This document shows positions 23,926 to 28,806 of a DNA stretch of 28,806 nucleotides, in pieces (positions within the stretch are counted from its first letter, which is position 1; every line of letters begins with the position of its first letter). Origin of the DNA: Planctomycetota bacterium (GTDB lineage Bacteria > Planctomycetota > PUPC01 > DSUN01). A program made the translations under genes and the position numbers. The stretch spans positions 1 through 28,806 of the forward strand of contig VGYW01000056.1 of NCBI GenBank assembly GCA_016872875.1. Reading direction: 5' to 3'. The notes beneath the pieces are model-generated. The model searched no databases and was not told where the DNA came from. It saw only the letters and a program-made list of their open reading frames with translations.

Positions 23926-24921
23926 ATGAACGCAATCGCTGAGAAGCAGAGCCTGAGGTCGGACCCCGCGCTCCGCCGCTACGACGACATCCGCGAGCTG
24001 ATCGGCAGCCTCGGCTGCCCGACCCCGCTGGTGCGCCTCAACCGCGTCGTGCCGTCCCCCACGCTGGAGCTTTATCTCAAGCTCGAATGGCTCAACCCCT
24101 TCGGCTCGATAAAGGACCGCACGGCGCTCTACATGCTCCAGGGCATGGCCGAGCGCGGCGAGCTCGAGGGCAAGGAGCTCGTGGAGCCGACCTCCGGCAA
24201 CACGGGGATCGCCCTCGCCGCCCTCGCCGCACTGATGGGCGTCAAGCTCACCGTCACCATCCCGAACGTCGTGCCAGAGGAGAAGCGCGTCCTCCTGCGC
24301 ATGCTCGGGGCCGAAGTGTGGGAGACGCCCGACGACCTCTGCCCGACGAAGCACCCGAAGGACGGCGCCATCGCGCTCGCACACTCGTTCGTCAACAGCG
24401 AGGGGGGCCGCAAACGCTTCGCCATGCCGAACCAATACGAGAACCTCGACAACGTCCGCGCCCACTACGAGACCACCGGCCCTGAAATCTGGCGGCAGAC
24501 GGAGGGGCAAGTGACCTGTTTCCTCGCAGGCTTCGGCACCTGCGGAACCATCACGGGCGTCGGCAGGTTCCTCAAGGAACAGAACCCGGACATCAAGGTC
24601 ATCGCCATCGAGCCCCAGAAGAACCACAGGCTGCCCGGCCTCAAGAACATGGAGGAGTCGAAGCAGCCTGCCATCCTCGACCGCGGCGTGATAGACCGCG
24701 TGGTGCGGGTGGACGACCCGCCGGCCTACGCGATGACCAAGCGGCTCTTCCGCGAGGAGGGGCTCATCGTCGGGCCGTCCACCGGCGCCATCGTCCACGC
24801 CGCCGAAGTCCTCGCCCCAGAGCTCGAAGGCGTCGCCGTCGCCGTCTCGCCCGACGGCGGGTTCAAGTACAGCAGCTACTTCGCAAAGGTCCTCGGCGAC
24901 GAGGGGAAGCCAAAGGTCTGA
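23926..24921 (+). CDS. second cysteine-synthase-like PLP enzyme (CysM/CBS-like)
   Basis: A 331-residue fold-type II PLP enzyme. Schiff-base K63 (NPFGSIKDRT), TSGNTG at 89-94, and a phosphate loop GTCGT (204-208) where most have GTGGT. The C-terminal SPDGGFKYSSY is CysM-like. It is distinct from the CysK upstream, and the two flank the ThiF-like gene. In mycobacteria a CysM uses O-phosphoserine with a thiocarboxylated carrier activated by a MoeB-like enzyme; a similar split of labour is possible here but unproven. GTG 23914 in the same frame is an alternative start. A small hairpin (AGCGCC-GTG-GGCGCT, 23894-23908) precedes it. Confidence 0.9.
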   Translation: MNAIAEKQSLRSDPALRRYDDIRELIGSLGCPTPLVRLNRVVPSPTLELYLKLEWLNPFGSIKDRTALYMLQGMAERGELEGKELVEPTSGNTGIALAALAALMGVKLTVTIPNVVPEEKRVLLRMLGAEVWETPDDLCPTKHPKDGAIALAHSFVNSEGGRKRFAMPNQYENLDNVRAHYETTGPEIWRQTEGQVTCFLAGFGTCGTITGVGRFLKEQNPDIKVIAIEPQKNHRLPGLKNMEESKQPAILDRGVIDRVVRVDDPPAYAMTKRLFREEGLIVGPSTGAIVHAAEVLAPELEGVAVAVSPDGGFKYSSYFAKVLGDEGKPKV

Positions 24922-24929
24922 GCGCCGTG

Positions 24930-26147
24930 ATGAGTCCGCCAGAGCTTCGGTCCAGTCTGCGATGGCTTCCGCCCAGCCTCGAACCCTGGGGTAGCGCAGG
25001 CTCGGGCCGCGATGTGGCCGTGCTCATGAGCGGGGGTGTGGACAGCTCCGTGGCGGCGCTGCTCCTGAAGGAGGCGGGCCGGAAGGTGCTGGGCGTCACG
25101 ATGAAGGTGCCCGTGGCCAACGGCTGCACGGCCACGCGCCCCTGCTGCGGCGCCGACGCTGCTCTCGTCTGCCGTACCCTCGGCGTCCCGCACTACTTCG
25201 TCGACGTCGTCCAGCCCTTCGAGGCCCTGGTCATCGCGCCGTTCCGCCGCGCATACGCGGAGGGGCGGACGCCTAGCCCGTGCGTTGACTGCAACGCGGC
25301 GCTGAAGTTCGGGCTGGTGTGGGACGCCATTGAGGAGCGGTTCGGCGTGCGGCACGTGGCGACTGGCCACTATGCGCGAGTCGGTTCCGTGGCCGGCCAG
25401 GTGCGCCTGGCCAGGGCCGCCGACGCCGCGAAGGACCAGAGCTACTTCCTCTATGGCGTCCCGGCGCGGCGCCTGCCCTTCCTGCTCCTCCCGCTGGGCG
25501 AGCTGGCCAAGGCCGCCGTCCGCGCGCTCGCCAGAAAAGCCGGCCTCCCCGTGGCCGAGAAGCAGGAGAGCATGGAGCTCTGCTTCGCCGGGGAGGGGGA
25601 CTACCGCCACGCCCTTGAGGGCGAGGCCGGGCGGCGCAGCGGGCCTATCCTGGACACCGCGGGCCGCGTGCTCGGCCAGCACGAGGGGATTGCGGGCTTC
25701 ACGCTGGGCCAGCGCCGCGGCCTCGGCATCGCCGCGGGAAAGCCGCTCTACGTCACCGCAATCTCCCTCGAGGCGAACTCCGTGACCGTGGGGAGCCGCG
25801 AGGATGCCTGCTGGCGCCGCGTGCGGGCGGGCGAGGCGAACGTCCTGGCCCCCGACCGCCTGGCGGCGGGGGAGCGGCTCTGGGGAAAGGTGCGGTCGCT
25901 CGGCGAGCCGGCGCCCTGCACTGTCCTGAGCCTGTCTGATGCCACCTTGTCCGTGGAGTTCGACGAGCCGCAGTTCGCCCCGGCCCCTGGGCAGCGGCTC
26001 GTGCTCTACGACGCCCAGGGCGCCATCGTGGCCGGCGGCGTCATCGAGGCCGACGACAATCTTGCTCGTGGTCCTGCCTGTTGCGGAACCCTTACCCGGC
26101 CCGGGGTTTCGCCGCTGAGGCGGGGCCACGAGCTTCTTATCATCTGA
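24930..26147 (+). CDS. mnmA: MnmA-like tRNA-specific 2-thiouridylase
   Basis: A 405-residue ATP-dependent enzyme placing sulfur on U34 of tRNA. The PP-loop SGGVDSS is at 34-40. The cysteines C118 and C121 ([15 protein letters not shown]) and C218 (ESMELCFAG) match the catalytic positions. [11 protein letters not shown] and PLYV mark the central and C-terminal domains. The C118-X2-C121 plus C218 set could also hold an Fe-S cluster, as proposed for some members. Additional Cys (66, 72, 73, 81) lie just after the PP-loop domain start. The family N-terminus begins near residue 28; the leading 27 residues are extra. ATG 24930 and GTG 24927 are both possible. Being inside a sulfur island with TusA, it may receive sulfur through TusA. 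The last 25 residues look repeat-derived. Confidence 0.88.
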   Translation: MSPPELRSSLRWLPPSLEPWGSAGSGRDVAVLMSGGVDSSVAALLLKEAGRKVLGVTMKVPVANGCTATRPCCGADAALVCRTLGVPHYFVDVVQPFEALVIAPFRRAYAEGRTPSPCVDCNAALKFGLVWDAIEERFGVRHVATGHYARVGSVAGQVRLARAADAAKDQSYFLYGVPARRLPFLLLPLGELAKAAVRALARKAGLPVAEKQESMELCFAGEGDYRHALEGEAGRRSGPILDTAGRVLGQHEGIAGFTLGQRRGLGIAAGKPLYVTAISLEANSVTVGSREDACWRRVRAGEANVLAPDRLAAGERLWGKVRSLGEPAPCTVLSLSDATLSVEFDEPQFAPAPGQRLVLYDAQGAIVAGGVIEADDNLARGPACCGTLTRPGVSPLRRGHELLII

Positions 26148-26148
26148 C

Positions 26149-26181
26149 CGATCCGATCGATTCGATCGATTCGATCGATCG
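26149..26181. repeat. tandem 9-bp CGATTCGAT units before thi4
   Basis: CGATCCGAT, CGATTCGAT, CGATTCGAT and a partial unit run in tandem in the 53-nt gap before Thi4, ending about 19 nt before its start. The layout mirrors the array at 4723-4767 upstream of the UroD-family gene. Confidence 0.75.
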
Positions 26182-26200
26182 CACTGAGGAGAATCGCGCG

Positions 26201-27025
26201 ATGGCCACCGAGTCAGCCCCCCTCTTCAGCAAGGCGGGCGAGAAGGATGTCACGCGGGCAATCGTCCACGAGTTCGCCCGCCAGTTCGAGGAGTACGTCG
26301 AGAGCGACGTGTTGATCGCGGGCGCCGGGCCGAGCGGCCTGATGTGCGGCAAGCTCCTGGCCGAGAAGGGGCTGAAGGTGCTCATCGCCGAGCGCAACAA
26401 CTACCTCGGCGGCGGCTTCTGGATCGGCGGATACCTGATGAACAAGGTCACCGTGCGCGAGCCGGCCGACAAGGTGCTCGACGCCCTCGGCGTGCCGCAC
26501 AAGAAGGTGTCGGAGGGGCTCCACGTGGCCGACGGCCCGCACGCCTGCTCGAAGCTCATCGCCGCGGCCTGCGACGCCGGCGTGAAGTTCGCAAACCTCA
26601 CGGTGGTGGACGACGTCGTGCTGCGCGAGGGCGGCCGCGTGGCGGGACTCGTGGTGAACTGGACTCCCGTCCAGTCCATGCCCCGCGAGATCACGTGCGT
26701 GGACCCCGTGGCGATGGAGGCGCGAGTGGTGGTGGACGCCACTGGCCACGACGCGGCGGTGTGCCGCAAGCTGGCCGACCGCGGGCTGCTCGAGGTCCCT
26801 GGCTGCGCCCCGATGTGGGTCGAGCGCTCCGAGGACGCCGTGGTGGAGCACACGGGCGAGGTGCAGCCGGGGCTCATCGTCATTGGCATGGCCGTCTCGA
26901 GCGTGTTTGCCCTCCCACGCATGGGGCCGACCTTTGGCGCGATGCTCCTCTCGGGCCAGCGCGGCGCGCAAGCCGCCCTGGCTCTGCTCGAGGCGAGCCT
27001 GCCCGGTGATGGGCGGCGAGATTGA
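26201..27025 (+). CDS. thi4: Thi4 thiazole synthase (ADP-thiazole biosynthesis), Cys-type
   Basis: A 274-residue enzyme making the thiazole part of thiamin from NAD and glycine. The dinucleotide motif GAGPSG is at 41-46, [14 protein letters not shown] (64-77) matches the family, and DATGHDAAV is at 179-187. At the key position the sequence reads TCVDP with C166. Yeast THI4 has its sulfur-donating Cys here (CMDP), whereas methanococcal enzymes have His and use free sulfide. By this alignment the enzyme would be the Cys (single-turnover) type. ATG 26201 follows GAGGAGAA. Its 3' end overlaps the YHS-like gene by 17 nt in another frame. Confidence 0.92.
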   Translation: MATESAPLFSKAGEKDVTRAIVHEFARQFEEYVESDVLIAGAGPSGLMCGKLLAEKGLKVLIAERNNYLGGGFWIGGYLMNKVTVREPADKVLDALGVPHKKVSEGLHVADGPHACSKLIAAACDAGVKFANLTVVDDVVLREGGRVAGLVVNWTPVQSMPREITCVDPVAMEARVVVDATGHDAAVCRKLADRGLLEVPGCAPMWVERSEDAVVEHTGEVQPGLIVIGMAVSSVFALPRMGPTFGAMLLSGQRGAQAALALLEASLPGDGRRD

Positions 27026-27176
27026 CAAGAAGCTCTTCGTGGACGCCGAGGGGAAGCGCATCTACGCCTGCTGCGGCGGCTGCCTCCCCAAAATCCGAAA
27101 GGAGCCGGCGAAGTACATCAAGCAGCTCGAGGACGCCGGCGCGGTGCTCGACAGAGCGCCCGAGGCGAAGTCGTGA
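27009..27176 (+). CDS. small YHS/TRASH-like metal-binding protein
   Basis: A 55-residue protein from ATG 27009 (GTG 27006 also possible). [19 protein letters not shown] with C21, C22 and C25, then [14 protein letters not shown], matches YHS-type metal-binding domains of planctomycetes. Members of that group normally open CPVMGG. Here the codons for CP lie just upstream of the available start, inside the thi4 3' end and in this frame ([14 protein letters not shown]), with no start codon ahead of them. The gene has therefore either lost its original start or is read by frameshift from Thi4. Its stop overlaps the start of the next gene. It probably binds a soft metal or passes one to the sulfur enzymes; this is inference. 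Confidence 0.7.
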   Translation: MGGEIDKKLFVDAEGKRIYACCGGCLPKIRKEPAKYIKQLEDAGAVLDRAPEAKS

Positions 27177-27988
27177 CCCTTTGGCCGCACGTGTACCTCT
27201 ACGACGGCGTGGGCCAGCCGTGGCTTGACGCGGCAGCCGTGGGCGAGTACCTTATTAAGTGGCTGCCGCGGCTGGAGGTGACTCTGCGGCCCGACGTGCT
27301 CCGCCACGCGCTCGGCGGCGCCGGGGGCCAGGAGGCCCTGGCCGGCCTCGCCGAGGAGCTCTGCCGCATCCGCGTGCAGGACCCAACGCGCCAGGTGGCC
27401 GAGCGCACGCGGCGGCCGCTGAGGCCCGAGCTCGACTTCGAGGCCCGGCTCCTCGCCGGCGCCGCCCGGCCCGCCGCCGGGGTGACTTACGACGGGCTCG
27501 AGCTCCAGCAGGTGGCCTTCAACGTGTTGCCGCACGCCGAGCGCCACCAGCGCGCGGCGCACATCTGGGTGACTGAGCGCCTGATCGCCACGTGGGACGA
27601 GGCGGACCGCCGCTACCACGCGCGGGTGAGCCTCTACGGCTTCCCGTCGGTCCTCTCCACCGAGGGCCTGGTGCAGGCGCCGGCGCGCGAGCGCGAGCAC
27701 TACCTGGCGCGGCGCCTCGGACTCGATGCCGCCGCTGAATCCGGCGAGAGCGCCCTGCGCCAGGGCGACCCGCGCACCACCGAGGTGGCCAAGGGCTACG
27801 CGATGCAGGCACTCTTCTACGCCGTCACCGGCGAGCCATTCTGCGACGACCCGCACTGCCGCCTCTTCAACGCCCACTGGCAGCGCGAGGTCATCGCGGC
27901 TCAGCTCCAGGGCGACACCTACTGCCCGCGCCACCACGCGCTGCTGGCCGCCTGGCAGGCCACAGGCGCAGCAGCGTGGGAAGCGTAG
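27173..27988 (+). CDS. Cys/His-rich protein of unknown function (possibly DUF6775)
   Basis: A 271-residue protein. Start GTG 27173 overlaps the YHS-like stop. The pattern RRYHARVSLYGFPSVLSTEGLVQAPA (as short parts: RYHARVSLYG at 147-156, STEGLVQAPA at 162-171), DPRTTEVAKGYAMQALFY (199-216) and FCDDPHCRLFNAHWQREV (223-240) resembles a family I remember as DUF6775, labelled a putative metallopeptidase. There is no HExxH motif, so I would not call it a peptidase. C224, C229, H235, C251, H254 and H255 could form a metal site. Placement between the YHS-like and TusA genes suggests a sulfur or metal role. Confidence 0.7.
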   Translation: MTLWPHVYLYDGVGQPWLDAAAVGEYLIKWLPRLEVTLRPDVLRHALGGAGGQEALAGLAEELCRIRVQDPTRQVAERTRRPLRPELDFEARLLAGAARPAAGVTYDGLELQQVAFNVLPHAERHQRAAHIWVTERLIATWDEADRRYHARVSLYGFPSVLSTEGLVQAPAREREHYLARRLGLDAAAESGESALRQGDPRTTEVAKGYAMQALFYAVTGEPFCDDPHCRLFNAHWQREVIAAQLQGDTYCPRHHALLAAWQATGAAAWEA

Positions 27989-28021
27989 ATTCGAGGTCTT
28001 TGGCATATCTTCGTCCTTGGA

Positions 28022-28148
28022 GGCGCAGCCGCGCGGGAGCGTGGAACCCGGCCCCCATGCCCCCCGGCTAGCGCCTCCACCTCTTCCGACGGCGCAGCCG
28101 CGGGGCGACGTGGAACCCGGCCCCCACCAGCCCCCGGCTGCTGCCTCG
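28022..28148. repeat. two direct hairpin-forming repeats before tusA
   Basis: Units beginning GGCGCAGCCGCG at 28022 and 28091 run for about 57 nt each and share TGGAACCCGGCCCCCA. Each folds on itself (GGCGCAGCCG with a matching CGGCTxGCGCC-type end). They fill the 194-nt gap between the Cys/His gene and tusA; no gene is seen in it. Confidence 0.75.
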
Positions 28149-28182
28149 GGTCTTGGCCGCACGCGTTGAAAGGAATGTCTAC

Positions 28183-28437
28183 GTGCCCGACGAGGCGCAG
28201 GCTGAAGCCCCAGTGCGGTGCGCCGACCTGACCGGGGACGTTTGCCCCATGACCTTCGTGAAGGCCAAGCTCCACCTCGAACAGGTGGGGCCTGGCCAGC
28301 TCCTTGAGATCATCATCAAGGACCTCGAGGCGGCGCGCGACCTCCCGCGCAGCATCAAGGACGAAGGCCACCGCATCGAGGCGGTCCGCCAGGACGGCGG
28401 CCTCTATCACTTCTTCGTCCGCAAGAGCCCGACATGA
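28183..28437 (+). CDS. tusA: TusA-family sulfur-carrier protein
   Basis: An 84-residue sulfur relay protein. The conserved Cys is C21 in the motif DVCPMTFVKAKL; classic TusA has CPxP, and this CPMT form is the common variant in anaerobes. The remainder (GQLLEIIIKDLEAARDLPRS, QDGGLYHFFVRK) gives the two-strand, two-helix fold. GTG 28183 was chosen with AAAGGA 8 nt upstream; a TTG at 28153 would add ten residues. It would carry persulfide between sulfide-producing and sulfur-using enzymes of the island, for example to the MnmA-like enzyme. Sulfite reductase follows after 12 nt. Confidence 0.93.
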   Translation: MPDEAQAEAPVRCADLTGDVCPMTFVKAKLHLEQVGPGQLLEIIIKDLEAARDLPRSIKDEGHRIEAVRQDGGLYHFFVRKSPT

Positions 28438-28449
28438 GGAGACCACAGG

Positions 28450-28806
28450 ATGCCCGTTGACCGTTTCATCGAGGACGAAAAGCCGCGCGTGAAGGTGGAC
28501 GTGGCGGTTGAGGGAAAGACCGGGGAGTTGGACTTCACTACGCTCAAGACAGGGGGGATCATCAAGCAGCGGCAACGCGACAAGTTCACCGTCCGACTCA
28601 AGTGCCCAGGCGGGCGAGTGCCGCTCTCGAAGCTCCCCAAGATCGCGGAGGTGGCGGCCCGCTACGGCGGCGACTACGTCCACATCTCCTTCCGCCAGTC
28701 CATCGAAATCCCGTACGTGGACTACCGCGACTTCGGCAAGGTGCGGGCCGAGCTGGCCGAGGTGGGCCAGGAGATCGCCTCCTGCGGACCGCGTGTCCGC
28801 GTCCCA
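28450..28806 (+). CDS. siroheme sulfite/nitrite reductase, N-terminal part (runs off the window)
   Basis: The first 119 codons of a gene that continues past the right edge. Residues about 30-95 (TTLKTGGIIKQRQRDKFTVR; LSKLPKIAEVAARYGGDYVH; ISFRQSIEIPYV) match the ferredoxin-like half-domain that opens sulfite and nitrite reductases, close to the small anaerobic and Dsr-like kinds. The siroheme and Fe-S cysteines would lie downstream, out of view. ATG 28450 has AGGAG about 9 nt upstream. In this setting the likely reaction is sulfite to sulfide, completing assimilation from the CysH product. Nitrite reduction cannot be excluded from this fragment. Confidence 0.88.
   Translation, partial: MPVDRFIEDEKPRVKVDVAVEGKTGELDFTTLKTGGIIKQRQRDKFTVRLKCPGGRVPLSKLPKIAEVAARYGGDYVHISFRQSIEIPYVDYRDFGKVRAELAEVGQEIASCGPRVRVP

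Noticed and set aside
27173..27988. Metallopeptidase function for the Cys/His-rich protein
   Set aside because: No HExxH or other catalytic zinc motif is visible, so only a generic metal-site suggestion is kept.
28022..28148. Possible CRISPR or tRNA-like structure before tusA
   Set aside because: Only two adjacent copies of a self-folding repeat; no cloverleaf and no spacer pattern. No tRNA or rRNA gene was recognised anywhere in the window.

Overview
The window is GC-rich and densely coding, with many families of palindromic repeats in the gaps and sometimes inside genes. When read as protein, several repeats give strings I associate with uncultured Planctomycetota and other PVC-group genomes ([30 protein letters not shown]). 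An anaerobic or microaerophilic planctomycete-like bacterium is therefore my best guess. This is inference; no rRNA or marker gene is present to settle it.

Layout. (1) 183-1205 (-): a lipoprotein gene split by a 292-bp MITE that has terminal inverted repeats and a TA target duplication. (2) 1400-4618 (-): a large secreted, multi-domain, carbohydrate-binding protein with its own promoter, next to a divergent uroporphyrinogen-decarboxylase-family gene (4790-5944, +). (3) 5945-6735: a repeat-filled gap with a perfect 30-bp inverted repeat, two copies of a palindromic 45-bp repeat and a second, decayed MITE. (4) 14168-6736 (-): an RND efflux operon in the order TetR, TolC-like outer-membrane lipoprotein, HlyD-type adaptor, AcrB-type pump and a small PII-like protein. 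Its promoter matches the sigma70 consensus and overlaps a perfect inverted-repeat operator. (5) 14705-16405 (+): a Wzz/GumC-like chain-length protein with a repeat-derived tail. A DUF433 antitoxin-like gene follows (16679-16455, -), with a possible remnant of its toxin. (6) 19199-17095 (-): two sugar-type ABC permeases without a binding protein or ATPase.

(7) 19439 to the right end (+): a co-directional, tightly spaced sulfur-assimilation and sulfur-trafficking island. The order is Rrf2 regulator, DUF2061 membrane protein, APS-reductase-type CysH, a signal-less ModA-like binding-fold protein, cysteine synthase, a MoeB/ThiF-like adenylyltransferase, a second cysteine-synthase-like PLP enzyme, an MnmA-like thiouridylase, Thi4 thiazole synthase, a 55-residue YHS-like metal-binding protein, a Cys/His-rich protein of unknown function, TusA, and the start of a siroheme sulfite reductase that runs off the window. 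CysH and the sulfite reductase would take APS to sulfide. The PLP enzymes would make cysteine, while ThiF, TusA, MnmA and Thi4 would pass sulfur to carriers, tRNA and thiamin. Two matching 25-bp operator-like palindromes, one on the Rrf2 promoter and one before DUF2061, suggest that Rrf2 controls itself and the island. This island, with its cytoplasmic binding-protein fold and its unassigned Cys/His protein, is the best candidate here for an incompletely described system.
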